Shown here: piece after piece, positions 1-8,536 of the stretch
Position numbering within the stretch: the stretch's first letter is position 1
Layout of the letters: each line of letters begins with the position of its first letter
Assembly: GCA_031378345.1 (NCBI GenBank)
Contig: JANNDY010000146.1
Span: 5,463 to 69,462, forward strand
DNA: 64,000 bases
DNA from: Emticicia sp031378345
GTDB lineage: Bacteria > Bacteroidota > Bacteroidia > Cytophagales > Spirosomataceae
Direction of reading: 5' to 3'
Position numbers and translations under genes: made by a program
Notes under the pieces: generated by a model
Told to the model about the DNA's origin: nothing
The model's input: only the letters and a program-made list of their open reading frames with translations
The model's database searches: none

Positions 1-1
1 G

Positions 2-562
2 TCGCAATGGGTAAGTGCCAAAGATGATTCGCCAGCAAAATGGTTGGTAATAGATGGTAGAATGGAAGTTGTACCTAAAACTGGTGATATTAAAACCAAG
101 ATGAAATTTGGTGATTGCCAATTACATCTTGAGTTTTCTGCTCCCGACCTCGTAGAAGGTGCAAGCCAAGGACGTGGCAACAGTGGGGTCTTCTTGCAAG
201 ACCGCTACGAATTGCAGATTTTGGATTCTTATCAAAACCGCACTTATCGCAATGGTCAAGCTGGTAGTATATATAAGGATGCAGCTCCGCTTGTCAATGC
301 CATGCGTGGACCATTGGAGTGGAATACTTATGATATCATTTACACAGCTGTTCGTTTCAAGGCAGATGGACGTGTAGATGCTCCTGCACGTATCACAGTT
401 TTGTTGAATGGCGTTTTGGTTCAAAACAATACTACGATTTTGGGTCTTACTAATTATATCGGCTTGCACATGTACCCAGCCGCTCATGGCGATGATGTGA
501 TTCACTTGCAAGACCACAACAATAAAACGCAGTTCAAAAATATTTGGATTAGAAAACTGTAA
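2..562 (+). CDS. DUF1080 / 3-keto-disaccharide hydrolase-like protein (5' truncated by window)
   Basis: The reading frame is open from base 2, so the true start lies before the window; the first ATG inside is not the start. The 186 visible residues look like the concanavalin-like (LamG-type) beta-sandwich of the DUF1080 family: an 'RGNSGVF' segment, a 'YELQILDS' strand, a 'GSIY' turn, 'WNTYDI' and a C-terminal 'FKNIWIRKL'. These are the usual landmarks of the family, which Bacteroidota use on the periplasmic or outer surface to process (keto-)glycosides. The signal peptide would be in the missing part. The stop codon (560-562) abuts the stop codon of the opposite-strand gene with no base between them, so the two genes converge tail to tail. 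Family call is secure; substrate unknown. Confidence 0.85.
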   Translation, partial: SQWVSAKDDSPAKWLVIDGRMEVVPKTGDIKTKMKFGDCQLHLEFSAPDLVEGASQGRGNSGVFLQDRYELQILDSYQNRTYRNGQAGSIYKDAAPLVNAMRGPLEWNTYDIIYTAVRFKADGRVDAPARITVLLNGVLVQNNTTILGLTNYIGLHMYPAAHGDDVIHLQDHNNKTQFKNIWIRKL

Positions 563-3469
563 CTAAGGCAACACATTTATTATCCGTTTTGCCTTGTAAT
601 CAACCTTTTCGGTAGGATTAATTATAATTTGGTCGCCAGGTTTGCTCAGTGCCAACACCTCTGAAACTTCAACTTGTGTAAGTTTTGAATCGCTTGATTT
701 CTTTTCATAGACAATCATTCCATTTCGTCTTAAATAAAGACGAAATGGAATTTTTACAGCCTCCGCCGAAGTCGGTTTGCCTTTCATAACACTCAGTACG
801 CCTTTACTTTTAATAGAAAAAGTGGCATAATCAAATGGCTGCCCATTCAACAAAAGCGGATTAGCATAAATACTGGTATTTTTACCTTCTTCGTTGCGTT
901 CAAGTTCGGGGTCTTCGTTGCCCATTACAGCTTCTGCTCTTTGCTTGGGCGTTTGCCAAAGTTGCCCAACTTTTGGTTCACCAAAAACTGCTACTTCATC
1001 ACCATTTTTTAGTTTTTCTTTGCTTTCCACAACAATCAAATCACCAGATTTCAAGCCTTTTGCTGTCCAATTATCATTATTTAAAATGGCAGGAAGGGCT
1101 TTTACAAAGGTTTTTCCATTTTTTTGTGAAACAACATAAATAGTACAAGTACCTTTATTATCTAAAATCATTTCTTTAATAATTTTAGCATCTTTGCCTA
1201 ACGATTGCACTTTTACTATTTTTGGTGGTTTTTGTAATGCAATTTTGCTATCCCCATTTGAGGCAAAAGAATAATTCCAATTATCATAAGTATTTGGAAT
1301 TAATGTGTTTTTAATGCGAATAGGTGCTTTTGGTGCAAGAGTTGGCATCGGCGTTCCATAGATTCTTGGCATTGGAGCTACTGGAGCAAGAGCAGGCATG
1401 GGTGTTCCATAAATTCTTCTTGGTGTTGGTGGTATTGGTGCAAGTGCAGGCATTGGTGTTCTGCCAATTCTCGGAGTTGGAGCAATGGCAGGTAGGGGGG
1501 GAGAATTAAAGCCCGTCGAATAATTATAACTGCCACGCCCATTATGAGAATTTATATTGATATGGTCACCTTTTACACTAATAGAAAAGTCTTTTTCTTT
1601 CAAATTAAGTCTTTTGCTCCAATGAGTATTCAACCAATTATAAACTTTGTCATAAACATTGGCAGATTGAGGCTGCAAATCTATGAGCATTTTGTCGCCT
1701 TTTAGTCTGATTTCAAAATCAGTTTTATCTTTAATTAGGTTTTCATTTATCAAGAAATTTGCAAACTCCGTCATTTCTTTTTTGAAACGAATTTCATCTT
1801 CTTTGGCTAATTTTTCAAGGATTCGCCCTTTTTCTTCCATGATTTTGCCCAAACTGTCCATTGGTTTATTGTAGCGTTCCATGAGGCGGCTTAGGCTATC
1901 CATTGGATTGCTCAAACGTGTCATTTTTTCTTCAATTGCATGCATTTCTTGCTCTACTTTGCGATTTTCGTTTTCATAATTTTGAATTTGTTTCTCTAAA
2001 TCACGCTCTTTTTGCTGCAAATCTTTGATTTTTTGCTTCACGTCGGCAGGCATTTTCCCATCATCATACTTAAATTCTAATTTTTGTATAGTCAAGCCTA
2101 CTTCTTGCATTTCCATCGAAATTTCTTGAATTTTTCTTTGTGGTATTTGCATTTTGCGAGAAATTTGCTCCATTTCGGCACCTTGTTTTTCCATTTCTCT
2201 ACCATACTTGCTTTCCATTATAGAGCCATATTTTTCTATTTCTTTGCCGTATTTTTCCATTTCCTTACCCAAACGCTCCATTTCGGCTTCTACTTCTTCG
2301 AGCGAGGTTGAGTCTGATTTTGAAAGATTAAACTCTCCAATTTTCCCTATCTTTTCATCAGCAATTTTTGCCAAATCTGCCATTTTTGAGGCAACATAAG
2401 ATTCTGTTATTGAAGATTTATTAGCTTTTTTATCCTTTTTCACAAACTCCTTTTGAGCATAAACAACGCCCAAAGCCACAACCAAAATCATTCCCAGAAC
2501 TACCGACCAATTGCCATAACTATTTGGTTTTGAGGTGTTTATGCCAATAATTCTTTTGATTCTGTCCATAAAAGTTTGGCGTTTTGCACCAAAAGCCATT
2601 GCCAAACGTGGTTGTTGTTGGTAGCTTGCCACTTGTGTAAGAGCGTGTGCCAAAATCATTCTATCGCCACAGATTTCTACCGCAAAATCATCACAGCAAT
2701 TTTCTCTTTCATCACGCACTTTTGCAGAAATAAACCATGTGGCAGGATGAAAGAAAAACAAGATTTCAACTACATTTTGGAAAATATTTACCAAATAATC
2801 ATAGCGTTTGATATGTGCCAACTCATGAGCCAAAATCGCCTCTAATTGCTTGACCGTCAAACCAGTAGCAATGCCAACGGGCAGCAAGATAATTGGTTTC
2901 ATCCAACCGATTGTCATTGGCACAGTTGCTCGTGCCGATTCGAGCAATTTGATTGGGATAGAAATTTGTATTTTTTCAAGAAGATTATCCATAAGTGCTT
3001 GAATATCAGCACTTACCGAACTCACTTGTTGTACTTTTAGGCTTTGGACATAAGTAAATCCTACTACCAAACGCAGCAATAAAAGGCTCGTGCCGATAAA
3101 CCAAAATGTTACGAATAAATCAAGATTGTTTTGCAAGAAAAACTCAATTTGCTGTAAAATACTTAACTTTTGTGGTGTAAAAGTGAGGTTGGACGTTTGG
3201 TTTAAAAAATTGGTAAACGCCACATTTCCTGATGAAAATGTTTGAGTAGAAACGGGTTCGTAAATCGTGAAAAAAGTTGCGATTGCCGCCAAAAATTGCG
3301 AAGCCAAAGCCCCAATTCCAAGTCGATAGCGAGTACTTGAAGACTTGAACACATAATGTAAAACGCTGAATATCAGCACAATAGCAATGCCTTGCCAAAT
3401 TGAGTGAATGAGTGTCCAGCCAAGGGCCGAAGTGAGGTTTTCGTTAAAAATGTTAAATAGCTTTTTCAT
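563..3469 (-). CDS. BlaR1/MecR1-like M56 membrane metallopeptidase with long coiled-coil C-terminus
   Basis: 968 residues. The N-terminal ~340 residues contain about four membrane helices and a zinc-protease signature, HELAH at residues 215-219, followed by 'ERENCCDD' near 255-261 that supplies the downstream acidic ligand. This is the M56 (BlaR1/MecR1) family, which cleaves its partner repressor or another regulator when a signal is sensed. Classical BlaR1 has a penicillin-binding sensor domain after the protease. Here that is replaced by a charged coiled coil (roughly residues 360-590, rich in 'EME-KYGKE' heptads), a Pro-rich block with repeated 'YGTPMPALAP' units (about 700-770), and a C-terminal region with TonB-like 'AEAVKIPFRLYLRRNGMIVYEKK'. 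The BlaI-type repressor gene lies upstream (62-bp gap), so they form an operon. No beta-lactamase gene is nearby. The signal sensed is unknown. Confidence 0.85.
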   Translation of the reverse strand: MKKLFNIFNENLTSALGWTLIHSIWQGIAIVLIFSVLHYVFKSSSTRYRLGIGALASQFLAAIATFFTIYEPVSTQTFSSGNVAFTNFLNQTSNLTFTPQKLSILQQIEFFLQNNLDLFVTFWFIGTSLLLLRLVVGFTYVQSLKVQQVSSVSADIQALMDNLLEKIQISIPIKLLESARATVPMTIGWMKPIILLPVGIATGLTVKQLEAILAHELAHIKRYDYLVNIFQNVVEILFFFHPATWFISAKVRDERENCCDDFAVEICGDRMILAHALTQVASYQQQPRLAMAFGAKRQTFMDRIKRIIGINTSKPNSYGNWSVVLGMILVVALGVVYAQKEFVKKDKKANKSSITESYVASKMADLAKIADEKIGKIGEFNLSKSDSTSLEEVEAEMERLGKEMEKYGKEIEKYGSIMESKYGREMEKQGAEMEQISRKMQIPQRKIQEISMEMQEVGLTIQKLEFKYDDGKMPADVKQKIKDLQQKERDLEKQIQNYENENRKVEQEMHAIEEKMTRLSNPMDSLSRLMERYNKPMDSLGKIMEEKGRILEKLAKEDEIRFKKEMTEFANFLINENLIKDKTDFEIRLKGDKMLIDLQPQSANVYDKVYNWLNTHWSKRLNLKEKDFSISVKGDHININSHNGRGSYNYSTGFNSPPLPAIAPTPRIGRTPMPALAPIPPTPRRIYGTPMPALAPVAPMPRIYGTPMPTLAPKAPIRIKNTLIPNTYDNWNYSFASNGDSKIALQKPPKIVKVQSLGKDAKIIKEMILDNKGTCTIYVVSQKNGKTFVKALPAILNNDNWTAKGLKSGDLIVVESKEKLKNGDEVAVFGEPKVGQLWQTPKQRAEAVMGNEDPELERNEEGKNTSIYANPLLLNGQPFDYATFSIKSKGVLSVMKGKPTSAEAVKIPFRLYLRRNGMIVYEKKSSDSKLTQVEVSEVLALSKPGDQIIINPTEKVDYKAKRIINVLP
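1324..1500 (-). repeat. Imperfect tandem repeat encoding Pro-rich units in the M56 protein
   Basis: The DNA contains three imperfect copies of a roughly 55-60 base unit that reads on the minus strand as variants of 'TPMPALAP' followed by 'PRIYG'. It makes a proline-rich linker between the coiled coil and the C-terminal domain of the M56 protease. Such repeats can change copy number between strains. Confidence 0.7.
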
Positions 3470-3530
3470 AATGACCCCTAATCCCTAAAGGGGGATTTTT
3501 ACATACATCTTACGGGTATAAGACATAAAA

Positions 3531-3923
3531 TTAATGATTTAGATTTCTTTCTTTTTCGGCAATTAATTTCTTAATTTCGTCTAATTCGTCTTTGCTAACT
3601 TCTTGATTACCAAGTGTTTGCATTACAAGCTTCGATGCAGAACCTCGAAAAGCGGCATCTACAAATCTGCCCAGTAAAAGCTGTTGAGTTTGCTCTTCGC
3701 CAATGGCAGCTTTATACAAATGATAGCGTCCTTCTTCAGTTCGACTGACGATGTTTTTTTCGTTCATAATCTGTAATAATTTGAGCGTAGTTGTGTAGCC
3801 AACATCTTTCATTTTTCGCAGTTCGTCATTGACCTGTCTGACGGTTGCTTTACCGAGTTGCCACAAAACCTGTAAGATTTCAAGTTCTGATTCGGTGGGT
3901 TTTATTGCTTGTATATTTTCCAT
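3531..3923 (-). CDS. BlaI/MecI/CopY-family transcriptional repressor
   Basis: 130 residues. The N-terminal winged helix ('PTESELEILQVLWQLGKATVRQVNDELRK' region followed by 'GYTTTLKLLQIMNEK') is typical of BlaI/MecI penicillinase repressors. The C-terminal half is the dimerisation arm, normally the part cleaved or released after M56 protease activation. The gene precedes the M56 gene in the same direction, the standard blaI-blaR1 layout. Three palindromic sites start 10 bp upstream of its ATG (3933-4004), so it very probably autoregulates the operon. Length is usual for the family. Confidence 0.92.
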   Translation of the reverse strand: MENIQAIKPTESELEILQVLWQLGKATVRQVNDELRKMKDVGYTTTLKLLQIMNEKNIVSRTEEGRYHLYKAAIGEEQTQQLLLGRFVDAAFRGSASKLVMQTLGNQEVSKDELDEIKKLIAEKERNLNH

Positions 3924-3932
3924 TTATTTCAA

Positions 3933-4004
3933 TACGAATTATTTCGTAGCAAATGTACTACGAAATAATTCGTACTTCCAAATTTTATTACGAATATTTT
4001 CGTA
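3933..4004. promoter_or_regulatory. Three BlaI-type operators in the repressor/M56 promoter
   Basis: Three 16-bp near-palindromes lie in a row: TACGAATTATTTCGTA (3933-3948), TACGAAATAATTCGTA (3959-3974) and TACGAATATTTTCGTA (3989-4004). Each is TACG, eight A/T bases, CGTA. The first two are also reverse complements of each other and form a 17-bp inverted repeat around an 8-base spacer. Centre spacings are 26 and 30 bp, close to multiples of the helical turn. They lie 10-81 bp upstream of the repressor start, as expected for autoregulation by a dimeric BlaI-type protein. The sites are seen directly; the binding partner is inferred from position. Confidence 0.8.
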
Positions 4005-4016
4005 GATAAGACAAAA

Positions 4017-4056
4017 AAGGCTATTGTGAGGAATGCTTACTCTTCACAATAGCCTT
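4017..4056 (-). terminator. Rho-independent terminator of the 91-residue lipoprotein gene
   Basis: A perfect 13-bp stem (4017-4029 with 4044-4056; AAGGCTATTGTGA and its complement) encloses a 14-base loop. On the minus strand it is followed by a run of T. It lies just past the stop of the minus-strand gene at 4082-4357 and insulates the BlaI promoter from it. Confidence 0.8.
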
Positions 4057-4081
4057 ATAGTCAATTACTTATGTATTAAAA

Positions 4082-4357
4082 TTATTTACATGCAGTTGCC
4101 AAAAAATCATCTAATGCTTTTTTCGATGCACCCGTATAATAGGTAGGACAAGATTTATACAAATCATTGATAGCTGTGGCGTAGGCTTGGCATTTGACTT
4201 TATTGGTTGGGTCGGCAATGTAAGCATTCGAGGCGGCAGTAACTTTATTGGCGGCATTATCGCAATTGCTTGCCACAACAGAGGCGGCTTTTGAACAACT
4301 ACCCAACATTCCGAAAGAAAAAGAGAGAATTGTGGCTACTAACAAGATTTTTTTCAT
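4082..4357 (-). CDS. Small predicted lipoprotein or secreted protein, function unknown
   Basis: 91 residues: a signal sequence (MKKILLVATILSFSFGML) with a lipobox-like 'MLGSC' (Cys 20), then a short Ala/Asn-rich helical domain with three further Cys residues ('SNCDNAAN', 'VKCQAYA', 'KSCPTYY') and a terminal 'TACK'. The Cys pairs suggest disulphides in the periplasm. It has its own terminator. I do not recognise the family beyond small Bacteroidota lipoproteins. Confidence 0.75.
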   Translation of the reverse strand: MKKILLVATILSFSFGMLGSCSKAASVVASNCDNAANKVTAASNAYIADPTNKVKCQAYATAINDLYKSCPTYYTGASKKALDDFLATACK

Positions 4358-4526
4358 GGCAATAATTATTTAAAATGTTTTTGAGAAAGTTTAATTTTCA
4401 CAAATGTATTGATTTCAATAATCCACTAATCCAAAATAAGGCAAATTTTACTGAACGGTCAGTTTTAAGGATTTTTTCATTCAAAAAAACTATATTTGAA
4501 CTCAATTCATTACTATTCAAGCCTTT

Positions 4527-5810
4527 ATGACCAAAAACCTCAGCAAATTCATCGCCCGAAGTGAGTTTAATTTCACTTTGTTTGCCTCAATCACAGCGTT
4601 TTTTACCTATATGTGTTTTTACCCATTTAGGCGAGCATATACAGCAGCAACTTATGAGGATTTGGCTTTTTTGGGAATCAATTTCAAGATTTTAATTATC
4701 ACTGCACAAGTATTGGGTTTTGCGGTTTCAAAAGGCTTAGGAATAAAGTATGTTTCCGAAATGCTTCCTGCCAATCGCTCACGTAACTTACTGATAATGA
4801 TTGCTTTATCTTGGATTTGCTATTTTTTCTTTGCCCTTGTTCCTGCTCCTTTCAACTTGCTTTTTATCTTCATGGCAAGCCTGCCTTTGGGCATGGTTTA
4901 TGGCACAATTTTAGGTTTTTTGGAAGGACGAAAAACGACAGATTTATTAGTTGCCGTGCTGACGGCTTCGTTTATTATGGGTTCGGGATTTGCCAAAAGT
5001 ATCGGTAAATGGGTGATGACAAGCCTCGAAGTTAGTCAGTTTTGGATGCCGTTTGTAGCTTGTGCCATTATGATTGTTCCATTTGGGTTTTGTACGTGGT
5101 TGATGGGCAAAATTCCGCTACCAAATGAAGCTGATATAGAAAATCGTACTGAACGAAAACCCATGCAAAAAGCTGATAGACAGGCATTTATCAAAGAATT
5201 TTCGTTGAGTTTGACCATTTTTGTAATCTCTTATGTGCTGCTTACGACCTTTCGAGAATTTCGAGATAATTTCACGCCAGAGATTTGGAAACTGCTTGGC
5301 TACGGCAATAATTCAGCGATTTTTACCCAAACCGAAACACCAATTGCCATTACAGTTTTGCTAATGATGGCGGCCATGCGTTGGGTACAAAACAATTATA
5401 AGGCTTTTATAATTGTTCAAATTTTGATGTTGGCTGGGGGCGTTTTGATAGGCGTAAGTACACTACTTTTTCAACAAAAAATCTTATCGCCTGTTACGTG
5501 GCTCACTACTTTGGGTTTGGGGGTTTATATGGCATATTCGATGTGTAATAGCCTTTATTTTGAGCGAATGATTGCCACTTTCAAAAAATCTGGAACGGTC
5601 GGTTTCTTGATAACCTTTGCAGATTATTATGCTTATTTGGGCAGTATTTTGGTGCTTTTCTACAAAAATTATTTTCAAAAAAGCATCAATTATCTCGACT
5701 TCTTTATTACGCTATCTTATTGCATATCAGTCATTTACGTGATTTTAGTAGCTCTTTCGATGTGGAATTTGAGTTTGAAGAAGAGTAGGAAAAATGATTT
5801 TAACAAATAA
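4527..5810 (+). CDS. DUF5690 family MFS-like membrane transporter
   Basis: 427 residues with about 12 hydrophobic segments from residue 15 to 415. 'TYMCFYPFRRAYTAATYE' near the first helix and 'GLGIKYVSEM' are typical of DUF5690, a Bacteroidota-specific branch resembling major facilitator transporters. Substrate unknown. The last ~26 codons occur again downstream at 6833-6922, ending in a different C-terminal tail (KKTKE) that abuts the next gene. The present ending (KKSRKNDFNK) therefore appears to be a secondary one produced when about 1.1 kb of DNA was inserted. The protein should still be functional. Confidence 0.85.
   Translation: MTKNLSKFIARSEFNFTLFASITAFFTYMCFYPFRRAYTAATYEDLAFLGINFKILIITAQVLGFAVSKGLGIKYVSEMLPANRSRNLLIMIALSWICYFFFALVPAPFNLLFIFMASLPLGMVYGTILGFLEGRKTTDLLVAVLTASFIMGSGFAKSIGKWVMTSLEVSQFWMPFVACAIMIVPFGFCTWLMGKIPLPNEADIENRTERKPMQKADRQAFIKEFSLSLTIFVISYVLLTTFREFRDNFTPEIWKLLGYGNNSAIFTQTETPIAITVLLMMAAMRWVQNNYKAFIIVQILMLAGGVLIGVSTLLFQQKILSPVTWLTTLGLGVYMAYSMCNSLYFERMIATFKKSGTVGFLITFADYYAYLGSILVLFYKNYFQKSINYLDFFITLSYCISVIYVILVALSMWNLSLKKSRKNDFNK
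5706..5782 (+). repeat. Direct repeat, left copy (3' end of DUF5690 gene)
   Basis: These 77 bases match 6833-6909 with only two differences (5708 T/C, 5725 C/T). The 1,127-base offset spans a lipoprotein gene and an outer-membrane protein gene. The left copy is part of the intact transporter gene. Confidence 0.95.
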
Positions 5811-5829
5811 TTTATTTTTGAAAATCGTC

Positions 5830-6285
5830 ATGAAAATCAATAAATTTTTAATCTTTGTTTTATTTATTCAGCTTTTGTGTGGCTGCACGGATGATGATAA
5901 TTCATTTTTTCAATATTTCCTTGAAAACCGTACCAACGAAACTATTTATTTCAAAGCTTTTAGTAGAAATATACTGAAAATGGAATTTGCACTAAAACCA
6001 AAAAAAAGAAAATTTTTAAATGGCTATATGCGAAATGGTGATGTTCCCGGCCCAGTTGGTATCGCAACAATTCGAGCAGATTCTATTATAATTGAATTAA
6101 AAAACGGCAAAAAATGGATAAATGTTTGTCATTATTCTACACAAAATTTCCCATCAAATCATTGCAATGGAAATAGAAGCCTTTTTAATTTTTCTTCTTA
6201 TAAAAAGGTTAATGATGAAGGCAGATTTTTTTACTATAATCACATTTTTGAATTTGATGAAAATGATGCTAAAAATGCAAAATAG
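5830..6285 (+). CDS. Predicted lipoprotein, function unknown
   Basis: A longer frame begins at 5794, inside the end of the transporter gene, but the ATG at 5830 gives a clean type II signal peptide (MKINKFLIFVLFIQLLCGC, lipobox LCGC) and is preferred. The 151-residue product has an acidic stretch right after the lipid-anchored Cys (TDDDNS), then a beta-rich domain of about 110 residues. I do not recognise a family. It overlaps the next frame and forms a two-gene cassette with it, enclosed by duplicated DUF5690 tail sequence. Confidence 0.7.
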   Translation: MKINKFLIFVLFIQLLCGCTDDDNSFFQYFLENRTNETIYFKAFSRNILKMEFALKPKKRKFLNGYMRNGDVPGPVGIATIRADSIIIELKNGKKWINVCHYSTQNFPSNHCNGNRSLFNFSSYKKVNDEGRFFYYNHIFEFDENDAKNAK

Positions 6286-6817
6286 AGCTTTCAAGATACT
6301 TTTTTTATTGATTTTTATTTCAATAAAAGTTTTTTCTCAGAAAATTGAGGAAAAATCGTGGCATTATGTCAGTTTAGGAATTCACCCACAATATTTTTTC
6401 AAACCAAATGATAGAATTTTGATTTTTCCTCTTAATTATGAGTTTGTTCCAAATGTTTTCAATCATCATTGGGGGCTTGGGCTTTCTCTAAATTATAATA
6501 ATGTAAAAATTAATTACCAAAAAGAGTTTTCAATAGGAATGAGATACACCTATTATTTGCTCAAAAATCCAAAACTTAGACCGTATTTTGGTTTTGGCAT
6601 TTATGCAGGTAATTTGAAATGGTTAGACGAATGGATTTGGAGTAAATATGGAAGACCTGAATGGCAAGCAAGAGTTTTTGCTGGATTAAGAGTAAAAGTT
6701 GCTAAAAACTACATGGTTTTTACAGAATATGGCAATTATAGAATCGGTTCTCCAAAATTTAATTTGGGTTTTGGCGTAACCCGAACTTTTTACAATCTAT
6801 CTCCAAAACAGAAATAA
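6275..6817 (+). CDS. Small outer-membrane beta-barrel-like protein
   Basis: The open frame extends upstream to 6122, but the ATG at 6275 (or 6266) gives a proper signal peptide (MQNRAFKILFLLIFISIKVFSQ) and keeps overlap with the upstream lipoprotein gene to a few bases. About 180 residues of alternating amphipathic strands ('YVSLGIHPQYFF', 'HWGLGLSLNYNN', 'SIGMRYTYYL', 'YFGFGIYAG', 'ARVFAGLRVKV', 'FNLGFGVTRTFYNL') suggest an eight-stranded OmpW/OmpX-sized barrel ending in an aromatic-rich strand. Probably co-translated with the lipoprotein and possibly its partner. Confidence 0.7.
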   Translation: MQNRAFKILFLLIFISIKVFSQKIEEKSWHYVSLGIHPQYFFKPNDRILIFPLNYEFVPNVFNHHWGLGLSLNYNNVKINYQKEFSIGMRYTYYLLKNPKLRPYFGFGIYAGNLKWLDEWIWSKYGRPEWQARVFAGLRVKVAKNYMVFTEYGNYRIGSPKFNLGFGVTRTFYNLSPKQK

Positions 6818-6832
6818 ATTCCCACAAAAAAC

Positions 6833-6922
6833 ATCACGCTATCTTATTGTATATCAGTCATTTACGTGATTTTAGTAGCTCTTTCGATGTGGAATTTGAG
6901 TTTGAAGAAAACAAAAGAATAA
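6833..6922 (+). pseudogene. Remnant: duplicated 3' end of the DUF5690 transporter gene
   Basis: These 90 bases translate in frame to the last 24 shared residues of the transporter (ITLSYCISVIYV... MWNLSL) followed by KKTKE and a stop at 6920-6922. The stop abuts the stop codon of the minus-strand dehydrogenase (6923). The tight junction suggests this is the original end of the transporter gene, and that the lipoprotein/barrel cassette entered with a duplicated tail. There is no start codon. Confidence 0.85.
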
Positions 6923-7879
6923 TCAAAGAATCGCTCCTTTTGGTGTATTTCCTTGCTGAAAAGCAATGATATTTTCGACGACACCCGACAATAATTCCTT
7001 GCGAGCATTTACGCCTGCCCAAGCAATGTGTGGCGTAATGATGGTGTTTTTTGCTATGAGAAGTGGGTTGGCTTTTGATGGTGGTTCTACCGAAAGTACG
7101 TCAAGTCCTGCACCTGCGATTTTGTCTTCATTCAAAGCATTTGCCAAGTCATTTTCATTAATCAAACCTCCTCGTGAAGTATTGATAAGAATTACAGAAG
7201 ATTTCATCAAAGCCAAAGAATGTTTGTTGATAAACCCTTGATTATCAGCCATTAAGGGACAATGAAGTGTAATAAAATCACTTTTTTGGAAAAGTTTTTC
7301 TTGGCTACAAATCTCTACACCTTCCATTCCACCAGTTACTGGATTTCGCTTTGTTGCCAATATTTTCATACCAAAACCTAAGCCAATATTTGCTACTTTT
7401 TTGCCAATATCGCCTAAGCCAACGATGCCCAAAGTTTTGCCCTCAAGCTCAACAAAAGGATTATAATAAAAGCACCAGTCGGGGCATGAAGTCCAAGTAT
7501 TTTCAATGTTTTGAGCGTGTTTGGCAACTCGATTTGTGAAACTCAAAATCAATGAAAAAACCAATTGAGCCACTGAGGCCGAGCTATAACCACGCACATT
7601 GGCAACGATAATTCCGTGAGATTTGGCAGCCATGACATCAACAATATTATAGCCTGTGGCAACCACACCAATATATTTTAGTTTTGGTAATTGACTGATA
7701 GTCAAGGTATTAAGAGGGCATTTATTGGTCAAAATAATGTCTGCATCTTTAGCTCGCTCAATGATTTGGTTTGGTGCTGTGCGATCATAGAGAATTACAT
7801 CACCAAGCGTTTGCAAGATTGATAAATCTAAATCATTCAATGGATTTAGGGTAAAAGCATCAAGAAAAACTATTTTCAT
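6923..7879 (-). CDS. D-2-hydroxyacid dehydrogenase (NAD-dependent, glycerate dehydrogenase-like)
   Basis: About 318 residues from the ATG at 7879; a longer frame to a TTG at 7906 is rejected because the ATG begins the conserved 'MKIVFLDAFTLNP' strand. The Rossmann nucleotide motif is 'GKTLGIVGLGDIGKKVA', followed by 'INTSRGGLINENDL' and the catalytic His in 'NTIITPHIAWAG'. These place it in the D-isomer-specific 2-hydroxyacid dehydrogenase family, close to hydroxypyruvate/glycerate dehydrogenases. Cytoplasmic. It follows the response-regulator gene in the same direction with 27 bp between them and may be the last gene of that operon or independent. Exact substrate uncertain. Confidence 0.9.
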   Translation of the reverse strand: MKIVFLDAFTLNPLNDLDLSILQTLGDVILYDRTAPNQIIERAKDADIILTNKCPLNTLTISQLPKLKYIGVVATGYNIVDVMAAKSHGIIVANVRGYSSASVAQLVFSLILSFTNRVAKHAQNIENTWTSCPDWCFYYNPFVELEGKTLGIVGLGDIGKKVANIGLGFGMKILATKRNPVTGGMEGVEICSQEKLFQKSDFITLHCPLMADNQGFINKHSLALMKSSVILINTSRGGLINENDLANALNEDKIAGAGLDVLSVEPPSKANPLLIAKNTIITPHIAWAGVNARKELLSGVVENIIAFQQGNTPKGAIL

Positions 7880-7906
7880 TTGTTTGATAAAAAGGTAAAG
7901 AAACAA

Positions 7907-8536
7907 CTAAGCCAGCCCATGTTCCAAAGCAAATTTAATCAAATCTCCTGGTTTTGTAATGCCTAATTTGAGATTGATATTATTACGATGCGTTTTGACG
8001 GTGGCAACGCTCAGAAAAAGTTTTTCGGCAATTTCGTCATTGATATAACTTTTTCCGATAAGTCCGATGATTTCAATTTCACGCTTTGTTAGCTGAAATT
8101 GTTTCATGAAGGAATCATCTTCATGTTGGTTCGAAACCGTTGATTTGGTAAGTTTTGGGTCGTAATATTTTTTTCCTGCAACCACCGATTCAATTGCCAA
8201 AATAACTTCATCAACGCCCGAATTCTTCAAAATATAGCCTTGAACGCCCATTTTTTGGCAATCTTCCACAAATTTTCTGTCATTATACATTGTCAAAATA
8301 ATAACTTTTACATTTTTGTGGTGCTGCATAATCTGAGCTGCCACCTCCAAACCATTCAAATGTGGCATGTTTATATCAAGCAAAACCACGTCAGGCGATA
8401 GCCGATGAATGGCGTCCATCACATCTTTTCCTGTAAAAACCTGCCCGACAATTTGTATATTATCTTCGGGCGAAAGCATCATTTTCATGCCATCGTTGAA
8501 TAATTGATGGTCGTCGGCGATGAGTATTTTTGTCAT
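7907..8536 (-). CDS. NarL/FixJ-type response regulator with LuxR HTH
   Basis: 209 residues. The receiver carries the acidic pair in 'IADDHQL' (8-9), the phospho-acceptor Asp54 ('VVLLDINMP') and the Lys in 'YILKNSG'. The C-terminal half is a LuxR HTH ('LTKREIEIIGLIGKSYINDEIAEKLFLSVATVKTHRNNI'). It is the likely partner of the three 7TMR-DISM kinases encoded just upstream in the same direction (gap 131 bp). I infer that it binds the 20-bp near-palindromes at 10577, 14505, 14637 and 16764. Confidence 0.95.
   Translation of the reverse strand: MTKILIADDHQLFNDGMKMMLSPEDNIQIVGQVFTGKDVMDAIHRLSPDVVLLDINMPHLNGLEVAAQIMQHHKNVKVIILTMYNDRKFVEDCQKMGVQGYILKNSGVDEVILAIESVVAGKKYYDPKLTKSTVSNQHEDDSFMKQFQLTKREIEIIGLIGKSYINDEIAEKLFLSVATVKTHRNNINLKLGITKPGDLIKFALEHGLA

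Noticed and set aside
122..517. 131-residue frame opposite the DUF1080 gene
   Set aside because: Shadow of a recognisable family on the other strand.
563..3923. Beta-lactam resistance locus
   Set aside because: BlaI/M56 pair present, but there is no beta-lactamase or penicillin-binding sensor domain; probably another signal.
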